64,000 nucleotides of DNA, taken from NCBI GenBank assembly GCA_947482665.1, contig CANKJK010000014.1, positions 1 to 64,000 of the forward strand. The letters are read 5' to 3'. The position numbers were made by a program, and so were the translations under genes. Shown in pieces: positions 26,749 through 34,218 of this stretch (position 1 is its first letter; each line of letters begins with the position of its first letter). Source of the stretch: Acidobacteriota bacterium (GTDB lineage Bacteria > Acidobacteriota > Vicinamibacteria > Vicinamibacterales > UBA2999). The notes under the pieces were generated by a model. That model worked only from the letters and a program-made list of their open reading frames with translations, was not told the DNA's origin and ran no database searches.

Positions 26749-27016
26749 AGGGGTCAGCGGTTGCTGACCCCTCCACGTTGATCCTCTGACGATCGAGAGC
26801 GCTCAGCCGCTCCAGCGGAATCAGTCTTGCGAGCCGAACTCCGAGGCGCGTCCGTTCCGGTTCTTCAGTGCCGCGGGCACCGCGTCAGGCGCAGCCCCTA
26901 AGGAGCGGCGTCAAGCCGCTCCGGTGGACGCTGTCGTCTACGACAGTGGTTGCGCTACGCGCAACCACCCAGAAGGAACGGCTCCAGCCGTTCCGGGTCT
27001 GCAGTGCCGCAGGCAC
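26749..27016. repeat. Array of eight stem-loops (REP-like)
   Basis: Perfect stems: 26749-26772 (10 bp), 26807-26818 (5 bp), 26868-26880 (5 bp), 26902-26922 (8 bp), 26931-26946 (6 bp), 26946-26968 (10 bp, 3-base loop), 26975-26994 (8-9 bp) and 27004-27016 (5 bp). Three share an AGCCGYTCC-type arm, as in REP elements. The first one, read on the minus strand, is followed by TTT and could terminate nrdJ. No transposase is nearby. Confidence 0.6.
26852..26896. repeat. 45-bp direct repeat, copy A
   Basis: Matches 26988-27032 at 42 of 45 positions (CCGTTCCGG, CAGTGCCGC, GGCACCGCGTCAGGCGCAGC are shared blocks). Copy A lies entirely in the gap and includes a duplicate of the last codons and stop of nrdJ. 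Confidence 0.85.
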
Positions 27017-27032
27017 CGCGTCAGGCGCAGCC
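26988..27032. repeat. 45-bp direct repeat, copy B (overlaps nrdJ 3' end)
   Basis: Second copy, offset 136 bp from copy A. Bases 27021-27032 are the last three codons and the stop of nrdJ; the rest is 3' untranslated sequence with a GTGCC/GGCAC hairpin. Confidence 0.85.
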
Positions 27033-29876
27033 TGACGTGGTGCCGCAGTTGGCGCACTTGTAGCACGCGCCGCTGCGGATCATGATGCTGCCGCAGGTGC
27101 TGCACGGCGGGGCATCTTCCTGATTCTGAATCGCTGCAAACTCCGACCCGCGCGCCGAGGGTGCGTCAGCCTTCACCGCGGGTGCCGCGGCTGCCACCGG
27201 AGCGGCAGCCTCCGCAACCGGCGTCGCGACCGCCTCTTCCCTGAGGTTCACGCCCGCGCGGAACTGTGCGTCCGCGGAGAGGAACTTGGTGGCCATCCAC
27301 CGGAAGATGTAGTCGACGATCGACTTGGCAAACCGGACCTCGGGGTTCTTCGTCATGCCCGAGGGCTCGAAGCGCGCGTGGCTGAACTTGTCCACCAGCA
27401 CCTGGAGCGGCACGCCGTACTGCAGCGCATAGGAAATCGCCTGCGCAAACGCATCGGCAAAGCCCGAGATCGTCGAGCCCTCCTTCGCCATCGTCAGGAA
27501 GATCTCGCCGGGCGTGCCATCGGCAAAGAGGCCCACGGTGATGTAGCCCTCGTGGCCAGCGATGTCGAACTTGTGCGTGATGGACTGCCGCTCATCCGGG
27601 AGCTTCTTCCGCGACGGCCGCTCGACCACCTTCACGACTTCCTTCACGACCTCGCGGATACCCTCGGCCGCGCCGACGGCATTGCGGGTATCGGCCACCC
27701 CGGCCCTCGACGTATTGAGCGGCTGTGTCCGCTTGCTGCCGTCGCGGTAGATGGAGATCGCCTTGGCACCGAGCCGCCAGGACTCGATGTAGGCGCGCTC
27801 GATGTCCTCCACCGTCGCCTCACGAGGCACATTGACGGTCTTGCTGATGGCACCGGAGATGAACGGCTGCGTGGCGCCCATCATCCGGATATGACCCAGG
27901 TAATGGATGGAGCGCTCGCCCTGCGCCGGCTTGAACGCGCAGTCGAATACCGGCAGGTGCTCGTCCTTGAGGAACGGCGCACCCTCGATGGTCTCGTGCT
28001 CGTCGATGTAGTGGATGATGGCGTCCACCTCGGGCTGGGTGTAGCCGAGCTTGCCCAGCGCCATCGGCACGGTCTGGTTGACGATCTTCATCAACCCGCC
28101 GCCGACCAGCTTCTTGTACTTCACCAGCGCGATATCCGGCTCCACGCCCGTCGTATCGCAGTCCATCATGAAACCGATGGTGCCGGTCGGCGCGAGCACC
28201 GTGGCCTGCGCGTTCCGATAGCCAAAGTCCTCGCCCAGTTCGACCGCCTCGTCCCACGCCTGCTTGGCACCGGCCATCAGGTCCGCGGGCACGAACTTCG
28301 TGTTGATCTCGGCCACGGCATCGCGATGCTTGCGCATCACACGGAGGAACGGCTCGGAGTTCTTCTCGTAGCCGGCAAAGGGGCCGCCGTGGTCGCGCGC
28401 GACCCGCGCGGACTGCGCGTACGCCTCACCCGTCATGACCGCGGTGATGGCGCCCGCGTAGGCCCGGCCCTCATCGCTGTCGTAGGGCAGACCACGCGAC
28501 ATCAGCAGCGCGCCGAGATTGGCATAGCCGAGGCCGAGGGGCCGGTAGTCGTTGGAATTCTTCTCGATCGCCTTGGTCGGGTAGCTGGCGTTCGGAACGA
28601 TGATCTCCTGCGCGGTGATGAGCGTGCGGCACGCGGACTTGAAGGCCGCCACGTCGAGTTCGCCGTTCTCCTTCGTGAACCGCATCAGGTTGATCGACGA
28701 GAGGTTGCAGGCCGAGTCATCGAGGAACATGTACTCGGAGCAGGGGTTGCTCGCGTTGATCCGATCCGTGTTCGAGCAGGTGTGCCAGTCGTTGACCGTG
28801 GTATCGAACTGCATGCCCGGATCGCCGCACACCCAGGTGCCTTCGGCGATCTGGCGCATCAGATCGCGGGCCTTGTAGGTATCCATCACGGCGCCGTCGC
28901 GCACGGCCTTGGTCTGCCACTGGCCGTCGTCGAGCACCGCGCGCATGAAGTCGTCGGTGACGCGCACCGAGTTATTGGAGTTCTGGAAGAACACCGAGCC
29001 GTACGCGACGCCCGTGAAGGAGCCGTCGTAGCCGGCGTCGATGAGCGCCCACGCCTTCTTCTCTTCCTCAACCTTGCAGTTGATGAACTCGACGATGTCC
29101 GGGTGCTCGGCGTTGAGGATCACCATCTTCGCGGCGCGGCGCGTCTTGCCACCGGACTTGATCACGCCCGCGAAGGCGTCATACCCCTTCATGAACGACA
29201 CGGGACCGCTGGCGGTGCCGCCGCCGGCGAGCACCTCCTTCGATGAACGGATCGCCGAGAGATTGCTGCCCGTGCCGGAGCCGAACTTGAAGAGCATCCC
29301 CTCCGTCCTCGCGAGGGTAAGGATGGATTCCATCGTGTCCTGGACGGAGTTGATGAAGCAGGCCGAGCACTGGGGCGCCTTCTCGAAGCCGCAGTTGAAC
29401 CACACCGGGCTGTTGAAGGCGGCCTTCTGGTACACGAGCAGGTGCTTCAGCTCGGCGCTGAAGGCATCGAGGGCGTCGTCATTCGAGAAGTACTTCTGCT
29501 CACGGGCCCAGCGGGTGATGGTGTCCACCACGCGGCCGATGAGCTGCCGCACGCTGTGCTCGCGCTCGGGCGTGCCCAGCTGTCCGCGGAAGTACTTCGA
29601 CACCACGATGTTCGTGGCCTGCTGCGACCAGAACTTCGGAATCTCGACGTCGTTCTGCTCGAAAACGACCTTGCCCTTTTCGTTGCCGATGAGGGCTTTG
29701 CGGACCTCCCATTCGACCTCGTCGAACGGATCCACCCCTGGCAGGGTGAAATAGCGCGGGAATTCGAGACCCTGCGTCGAAGACGCGACCTTCTTGGCCC
29801 GCGAGGCCTCGAGGCTGGTGGACCCTGATTGCGGCTGCTGACCGGCAGCAGCTTCGCGAGCGGCGCCTCGCTCCAT
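27021..29876 (-). CDS. nrdJ: Vitamin B12-dependent (class II) ribonucleotide reductase
   Basis: 951 residues. It reduces ribonucleotides to deoxyribonucleotides with adenosylcobalamin, oxygen-independently. Visible: AAFNSPVWFNCGFEKAPQ, the redox Cys in CSACFINSV and DDSACNLSSINL, catalytic N/C/E in NPCSEYMF, FKFGSGTGSNLSAIRSSKE, and LAPTGTIGFMMDCDTTGVEP. The C-terminal tail after an Ala-rich linker has a zinc finger (CSTCGSIM...CYKCANCG) typical of the long NrdJ form. GGAGGG precedes the ATG at 29876; a longer frame to 29918 is unlikely. Two NrdR-like boxes lie upstream, and the 3' end is part of a duplicated repeat. It is the only RNR seen in the window. Confidence 0.96.
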   Translation of the reverse strand: MERGAAREAAAGQQPQSGSTSLEASRAKKVASSTQGLEFPRYFTLPGVDPFDEVEWEVRKALIGNEKGKVVFEQNDVEIPKFWSQQATNIVVSKYFRGQLGTPEREHSVRQLIGRVVDTITRWAREQKYFSNDDALDAFSAELKHLLVYQKAAFNSPVWFNCGFEKAPQCSACFINSVQDTMESILTLARTEGMLFKFGSGTGSNLSAIRSSKEVLAGGGTASGPVSFMKGYDAFAGVIKSGGKTRRAAKMVILNAEHPDIVEFINCKVEEEKKAWALIDAGYDGSFTGVAYGSVFFQNSNNSVRVTDDFMRAVLDDGQWQTKAVRDGAVMDTYKARDLMRQIAEGTWVCGDPGMQFDTTVNDWHTCSNTDRINASNPCSEYMFLDDSACNLSSINLMRFTKENGELDVAAFKSACRTLITAQEIIVPNASYPTKAIEKNSNDYRPLGLGYANLGALLMSRGLPYDSDEGRAYAGAITAVMTGEAYAQSARVARDHGGPFAGYEKNSEPFLRVMRKHRDAVAEINTKFVPADLMAGAKQAWDEAVELGEDFGYRNAQATVLAPTGTIGFMMDCDTTGVEPDIALVKYKKLVGGGLMKIVNQTVPMALGKLGYTQPEVDAIIHYIDEHETIEGAPFLKDEHLPVFDCAFKPAQGERSIHYLGHIRMMGATQPFISGAISKTVNVPREATVEDIERAYIESWRLGAKAISIYRDGSKRTQPLNTSRAGVADTRNAVGAAEGIREVVKEVVKVVERPSRKKLPDERQSITHKFDIAGHEGYITVGLFADGTPGEIFLTMAKEGSTISGFADAFAQAISYALQYGVPLQVLVDKFSHARFEPSGMTKNPEVRFAKSIVDYIFRWMATKFLSADAQFRAGVNLREEAVATPVAEAAAPVAAAAPAVKADAPSARGSEFAAIQNQEDAPPCSTCGSIMIRSGACYKCANCGTTSGCA

Positions 29877-30052
29877 GTAACCCTCCGACACAAACATGCG
29901 CACCCACCCCGTGGGCACGCGATGGAAGAACTTAAAAATAATCCGCTCGGAACCCCCGACATGGGAGCCCGCTGGCCATCTTGTAGCGCTAGCTGGGGTT
30001 CGCCTCGGAGCTGGGAGGATCCGGGGTCGAACGATCCGAAAGCGTGGACCGG

Positions 30053-30081
30053 ATGATGCGCCCTCGCATCTGCCTTGTCAA
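30053..30081 (-). promoter_or_regulatory. Candidate sigma-70-type promoter of nrdJ
   Basis: On the minus strand a perfect TTGACA (30081-30076) is followed after 17 bases by CATCAT (30058-30053), a partial match to TATAAT. It lies just downstream of the two NrdR-like boxes and points to nrdJ. Confidence 0.45.
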
Positions 30082-30089
30082 GGCGAGAA

Positions 30090-30105
30090 CCACAAGATAT
30101 GGGGA
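30090..30105. promoter_or_regulatory. NrdR-like box 1
   Basis: CCACAAGATATGGGGA resembles the NrdR consensus acaCwAtATaTwGtgt over the CAA-ATAT-G core. It is one of a pair upstream of nrdJ with a 16-base spacer. Confidence 0.55.
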
Positions 30106-30121
30106 TTAATTTCTAGGTCAG

Positions 30122-30137
30122 TCGCAATATATGGACT
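30122..30137. promoter_or_regulatory. NrdR-like box 2
   Basis: TCGCAATATATGGACT matches the CaAtATaT core of NrdR sites. The start-to-start distance to box 1 is 32 bases, the three-turn spacing usual for paired NrdR boxes. nrdR itself is not in the window. Confidence 0.6.
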
Positions 30138-30180
30138 TTTCGGCGTATTTCATCGCGATCGGCCGGGCGGCCAATCGGGG

Positions 30181-30207
30181 GCGGGCGGACCTGGATGGCC
30201 CGCCCGC
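30181..30207 (-). terminator. GC-rich hairpin after the NTF2-like gene
   Basis: GCGGGCGG (30181-30188) pairs with CCGCCCGC (30200-30207) over an 11-base loop, right behind the stop codon at 30220. There is no T-run, so it is a weak or factor-assisted terminator at best. Confidence 0.4.
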
Positions 30208-30219
30208 ATCGGGAGCCAG

Positions 30220-30711
30220 CTAGGGCGCCGGCGTGGCCGCAATCGGCAGCGGGAAGGGCTGGTAGTCGCGCTTCTTGAAGCGCCAGCCATCCGCCGTCTT
30301 CACGATGGTGTCGTGGTACCAGCCGCCGCCTGTCACGGCAGGCGCTTTGCCTTCTTCGAAGGTCACCAGCGCCACATAGGCCATCCCCTTCGCACCGTCT
30401 TCGGAACCCTCGATGAAGACGTTGGTCGGCATGTGCTTCATCTGGCCCTTGCCCGGGGCGAGGGGCCGCACCATCCCGGTAATGGCCTCCCGGGTACCGC
30501 CGGCCACCTTGCCCCCGACGATGAACTGGGCGTCGGGTGTGTAGACGCTCGCCACGAGCTTCGCGTCGCCGGTGTCAAAGCCGTAGGAGTACTTCGCGTA
30601 AATACCCCGGATCTCTTCATAGTCCGCGGGCGTGAGGGTGGTCTTCTTCTGCGCGAGAGCCGAGGCGGGCAGCGCCAGGCTCAGGGCCACGAGGGCAATC
30701 CATCTGTTCAT
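30220..30711 (-). CDS. Secreted NTF2/SnoaL-like protein
   Basis: 163 residues. Signal peptide (MNRWIALVALSLALPASALA), then an NTF2-like cone fold of about 135 residues: DYEEIRGIYAKYSYGFDTGD, VASVYTPDAQFIVGG, GGGWYHDTIVKTADGWRFKK. Such SnoaL-like domains bind or isomerise small hydrophobic ligands or act as dimeric scaffolds; no catalytic residues can be assigned. It diverges from the VOC protein with an 80-base gap, and both are exported, so a shared small-molecule role is plausible but unproven. Confidence 0.88.
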   Translation of the reverse strand: MNRWIALVALSLALPASALAQKKTTLTPADYEEIRGIYAKYSYGFDTGDAKLVASVYTPDAQFIVGGKVAGGTREAITGMVRPLAPGKGQMKHMPTNVFIEGSEDGAKGMAYVALVTFEEGKAPAVTGGGWYHDTIVKTADGWRFKKRDYQPFPLPIAATPAP

Positions 30712-30790
30712 CGAAGCTCCTTCCAGTGCCGTGATTCCGGGAGTATAGCCCCGGTCAAAGGGGCATAATACGGCCCCTTAGGAGACTTCA

Positions 30791-31786
30791 ATGCACATGA
30801 CTCGTTTCTACGCCGTGACACTCACCGCGCTCGCCCTCACGGTGAGCCTCGGAACCCCCGCATCGGCCCAGCCGGCCGCCACCATCGGATCGGCGCCGCT
30901 GGCGCGCATCGGCGTCGTTGTCCGCGACGTCGACAAGGCAGTCAAGACCTACGTGGACGTGTTTCAACTCCCCTCGGCCCCGGCCATCTCAACCGTGAAG
31001 ATCGATCTCGCGAAGGGCAGCATGAAGGTCAAGCGCGCGACCGTGCAGCTGCCCAACGTGCGGATCGAAATCGATCAGCCACAGGGCAGCGACGGCCCGG
31101 CTGCGGCGTATCTGAAGCAGTTTGGCCAGGGCATCTATCGCGTCGGCTACTCCACGCCAGACGCGCTGGCCACGCGCGTCGCAGCGCTGGAGCAGAAGGG
31201 CGGCAAGCTCGTCGCGGGCAAGGCCACCGGGACGTACGCCTGGGTGGACATGACGCCCAGCCTCGGCACGATCATCGACCTGGTGCAGGACGCCACGCCG
31301 ATTGCGGCCGGCTCGCCGAACGCGTCCATCACCGGCGACAAGGTGATTCTTGCCACGACGGCCATGTCCCACCTCGGGTGGGCGGTGACCAACGCCGACC
31401 AGGTCGCCAAGGCCTTCAGCGAAGCCCTCGGCATCGCCGCGCCGGCCGTCCATGACTACAAGCCTGTGGAGATTCCACCGAACTACACCGCGGACCCCGC
31501 GGCCACGCTGCGCCTGACGAGCTGGAAGCAGGCCAACACGGGCCAGGAGCTGATCCAGTCCATCGGCCAGACCAACTGGACGGACTTCGTCAACCGGCAC
31601 GGACGGAACAGTGCGCCGCAGCATCTGGCCTTCCCGGTCGGCGACAAGCTCGCGCAGACCGTGAAGCTCTTTCAGTCGAAGGGGGCGGCCTGGACCAACG
31701 GCAAGGTCGGCGGCACCTACATGTATCTGGACTTCACCGAGACGCTCGGCATCATCTTCGAGCTGAACGGGAGCTGGAAGGAATAG
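30791..31786 (+). CDS. Secreted two-module VOC (glyoxalase/epimerase-like) protein
   Basis: 331 residues. Signal peptide (MTRFYAVTLTALALTVSLGT, cut near SAQ). Two VOC modules: residues ~35-175 (LARIGVVVRDVDKAVKTYVD, TPSLGTIIDLVQD) and ~180-331 (MSHLGWAVTNADQVAKAF, QHLAFPVGDK, LGIIFELNG). The second module keeps metal-type residues His, His and Glu. The first has Arg where the entry His is usual. Methylmalonyl-CoA epimerase and glyoxalase use this fold, but the exported form and missing ligands make the reaction unknown. TAGGAG precedes the start; an ATG at 30797 (MTRF) is the alternative. Confidence 0.88.
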   Translation: MHMTRFYAVTLTALALTVSLGTPASAQPAATIGSAPLARIGVVVRDVDKAVKTYVDVFQLPSAPAISTVKIDLAKGSMKVKRATVQLPNVRIEIDQPQGSDGPAAAYLKQFGQGIYRVGYSTPDALATRVAALEQKGGKLVAGKATGTYAWVDMTPSLGTIIDLVQDATPIAAGSPNASITGDKVILATTAMSHLGWAVTNADQVAKAFSEALGIAAPAVHDYKPVEIPPNYTADPAATLRLTSWKQANTGQELIQSIGQTNWTDFVNRHGRNSAPQHLAFPVGDKLAQTVKLFQSKGAAWTNGKVGGTYMYLDFTETLGIIFELNGSWKE

Positions 31787-31792
31787 CGAGAC

Positions 31793-32356
31793 CTAACGGC
31801 CGGCAAGGTCCGCCGCCAGGGTGGCGGCCTTGTCGGCCAGCGTTGAGGCGAAGGCCAGGTTCTGGTCCTTGATCGCCTGCTCCGCCTGCTGCACAAAGCG
31901 TCGGGCCTGATCGTACTGCCCGCGCGCACCCGCCTCCAGCTTCGAAGCATCCACGCGTGCCAGGTCCGTTGTAGCGACGGCCAGCCTGTCGCGAATGGCT
32001 CGCTCACGGGCGACATCCCCCGGTGCGCGCAGCGTCCGAGGCGCGACGCGCGCGGCGGCGGGTGGGTCCGGTGGTTCAGGACGCGCCACGCGCGCCGAGG
32101 GCGCGGGAACGGGCCGCGGCGTCACGACAGGTGGCGCCACCGGAGGCACGGGCTGGGCAATGGGTTCCTCGACGGGCAGTGGGGGCGGTTCCGACGCCGC
32201 AACAATCACACGCGCAGGTGGCTGCGGCACCAGCAGCGCCGGCCCTTCAGGGACCGTCCGCGCATGTGCCTTCGCGCAACCCGACAGCAGCGCCAGCGAC
32301 GCCGCCACGACGGTGAGCGTGACCAATTGCGCGTGTTGACGCTGCGGGAGCGTCAT
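31793..32356 (-). CDS. Lipoprotein with Pro-rich linker and helical C-terminal domain
   Basis: 187 residues. Lipobox LLSGC near residue 27 predicts a lipid-anchored periplasmic protein. Residues ~35-110 are Pro/Val/Ala-rich and flexible. The last ~75 are helical (RERAIRDRLAVATTDLARVD, FVQQAEQAIKDQNLAFASTL), similar to DUF4398-type domains. The ATG at 32356 overlaps the kinase stop by one base (TGATG), so its translation depends on the histidine kinase gene upstream. It is possibly a periplasmic sensor or accessory of that two-component system. Confidence 0.85.
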   Translation of the reverse strand: MTLPQRQHAQLVTLTVVAASLALLSGCAKAHARTVPEGPALLVPQPPARVIVAASEPPPLPVEEPIAQPVPPVAPPVVTPRPVPAPSARVARPEPPDPPAAARVAPRTLRAPGDVARERAIRDRLAVATTDLARVDASKLEAGARGQYDQARRFVQQAEQAIKDQNLAFASTLADKAATLAADLAGR

Positions 32357-34194
32357 CACGCCGCCTCCGTCGCTCGAGGCAACAGCACGCGGAACGTGGT
32401 GCCGCGCCCGGGCGTGCTCTCCACGTCGATCTCACCGTCATGCATCTGCACGATACGGTACACCATGGACAAACCCAGCCCGGTGCCCTGGGCCTTCGTC
32501 GTGAAGTAGAGGTCGAAGATCCGGCCGAGATGTTCCTGCGAGATGCCGACGCCTGTGTCGGCAATCCGGATCTCCACACGGCCACGAGGGGCATCCGCGC
32601 AACTGATCCGCAGGACCCCGCCATCTGGCATCGCCTGACAGGCATTGATGGCCAGATTCAACAGGGCCTGCCGGAGCATCGATTCATCCGCGTTGACGGG
32701 CTGCGTGGACGTGGGACACGACACCTCCACGGTCACCTTGTGCCGGTCGGCCTCGGACTGTACGACGGGCAGAATCTCCTGCACGAGCGCCCCGACGCGC
32801 ACCGGCTGCAGACGCAGATCGTCGGGCCTGGTGAACTTCAGAAAACCCTGTACCACCTCGTCGAGGCGGCGCACCTCGCCTTCGATCACGGCCACATGGT
32901 CGAGCGCGCCACCGACGGTACTCAGGGCAGGATCCGCCGCGCGGATCTTCGTCCGCAGCAGTTCCAGGTGAATCATCATCGCGTTCAACGGGTTCTTGAC
33001 CTCGTGCGCGATGCCGGCGGTAAGACGCCCGAGTGACACGAGCTTGCGTGAGTAGGCGAGCGTGGACTGCATGCGCGCAAACGACGACAGGTTGCGCGAC
33101 ACGAGCAGGACGCCGACCAGCCCTCCGTCCGCGCCAGCGATGGCGTGCGTGATGAGCAGCCGGTCCTCGCCGGTGGCATCAGACGTGGCCCCCGCGGCCG
33201 GCACGTGGGTCTGCTCGGGTCCTTGCGACCGTCGGCTCTCGAGCGTCGCCTCCACGAGGCGCCGGTAGGGGTGGTCGGCCCCGAAGGTCACCGAGAGAGG
33301 CTGCCCGACGGCGCGCGGGCCGGTCTCACGCTGCATGGCCGGGTTGGCGAAGAGCATCACCCCCGCCGGATTCACCAGCGCGACGGCATCCTCCAGGTTC
33401 TCCACCGCCGACTGCAGGGGCGTCTGTGATCCGGCTGCCTGCTGCGACCGATCCTCTGAGAGCTGCTGCGACACGGCATTGAAGAACGAACCCAGCTCTC
33501 CGAACTCGTCTCCAGGCGGCAGGTCCAGCGTGACGCCAAACTCACCCCGCCCGAGCCGTGTCAGGCCGCTTCGCAGGACGTGAATGGGCCGAAGGAAAAG
33601 CTGCGCCAGGAGCGCCGCCACGAGAATCGCGACCGCGAGGGCCACGCCGGCCGTAATCAGCGCGGGCCGGAGCGCCGCGTTCAGCTCCTGCCGCAGCAGC
33701 AGCGTCGAAATACCGATGCGTATGGATCCAAAGGCCTGATCGTCCAGCATCATCGGCTGCCGCACTTCATGGGTGCCGGCATCACGCGCGTAGATCACGC
33801 GAAGCTGATCGAGCGCCGAGGCGTTCACCAGTTCCGCCAGATCCGGCCGCGGCGCGGCGTGCTGGCCCATGCGCGCCGAATCGCTGTCGGCGATCACCAC
33901 GCCCTGCGGATCGGTCACCGAGGCGTCGGTCACGCTTTCGCCGTAGATACTCGACTGCAGCAGCGCCAGCAGGCCAGGGTCCGTCCGGATGGCGGAGTAC
34001 GGGTCCGGACTCGCGGTCACCACCTGCCGGACGCGGTGGAAGATTGCATTGGAGAGCAGCTCGCCACGGGCCTGGCTCTCGTGCAGGCCCACCCGCGCCA
34101 GCCGCGTGATATGGAGGGCGCTGAGCGTCACGACCGCCAGGCCGACGATCGCCGTGACGGCCACGATCTGCTTGACGCGGATGGTGAACTGCAT
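32356..34194 (-). CDS. Membrane sensor histidine kinase (HAMP-PAS-HisKA-HATPase)
   Basis: 612 residues. TM1 at about 9-29, a periplasmic sensor of ~140 residues, TM2 at about 180-200 (LITAGVALAVAILVAALLAQ), a HAMP linker (RPIHVLRSGLTRLGRGEFGV), a PAS-like domain (~265-385), HisKA with the phosphorylated His in LTAGIAHEVKNPLNAMMIHL, and HATPase (ALLNLAINACQAMPDG, IADTGVGISQE, TTKAQGTGLGLSMV). It is an NtrB/AtoS-type kinase and autophosphorylates to signal the NtrC-type regulator encoded 24 bases upstream. The downstream lipoprotein is translationally coupled. Confidence 0.95.
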   Translation of the reverse strand: MQFTIRVKQIVAVTAIVGLAVVTLSALHITRLARVGLHESQARGELLSNAIFHRVRQVVTASPDPYSAIRTDPGLLALLQSSIYGESVTDASVTDPQGVVIADSDSARMGQHAAPRPDLAELVNASALDQLRVIYARDAGTHEVRQPMMLDDQAFGSIRIGISTLLLRQELNAALRPALITAGVALAVAILVAALLAQLFLRPIHVLRSGLTRLGRGEFGVTLDLPPGDEFGELGSFFNAVSQQLSEDRSQQAAGSQTPLQSAVENLEDAVALVNPAGVMLFANPAMQRETGPRAVGQPLSVTFGADHPYRRLVEATLESRRSQGPEQTHVPAAGATSDATGEDRLLITHAIAGADGGLVGVLLVSRNLSSFARMQSTLAYSRKLVSLGRLTAGIAHEVKNPLNAMMIHLELLRTKIRAADPALSTVGGALDHVAVIEGEVRRLDEVVQGFLKFTRPDDLRLQPVRVGALVQEILPVVQSEADRHKVTVEVSCPTSTQPVNADESMLRQALLNLAINACQAMPDGGVLRISCADAPRGRVEIRIADTGVGISQEHLGRIFDLYFTTKAQGTGLGLSMVYRIVQMHDGEIDVESTPGRGTTFRVLLPRATEAA

Positions 34195-34218
34195 GCTCGG
34201 AGGCCCGCGCGTCCGGAC

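Larger units (their letters stand above)
26688..27020. other. Hairpin-rich intergenic region after nrdJ
   Basis: 333 bases with no gene. It holds eight short inverted repeats and two copies of a 45-bp direct repeat, listed separately. Its minus-strand left part carries the leader of the aldo/keto reductase operon. Confidence 0.7.
29877..30219. other. Long nrdJ leader and promoter region
   Basis: 343 bases without a gene. On the minus strand it runs, from upstream, through two NrdR-like boxes, a TTGACA-type promoter and an untranslated leader of roughly 170 bases to the nrdJ start. I looked for a cobalamin riboswitch B12 box here and did not find one. Confidence 0.6.

Noticed and set aside
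27378-29246. 622-codon plus-strand frame over nrdJ
   Set aside because: Shadow of nrdJ; low-complexity Arg/His/Leu content and no recognisable motif.
29877-30089. Cobalamin riboswitch before nrdJ
   Set aside because: I looked on the minus strand for the B12 box (GCCACTG type) and associated stems and did not see them.
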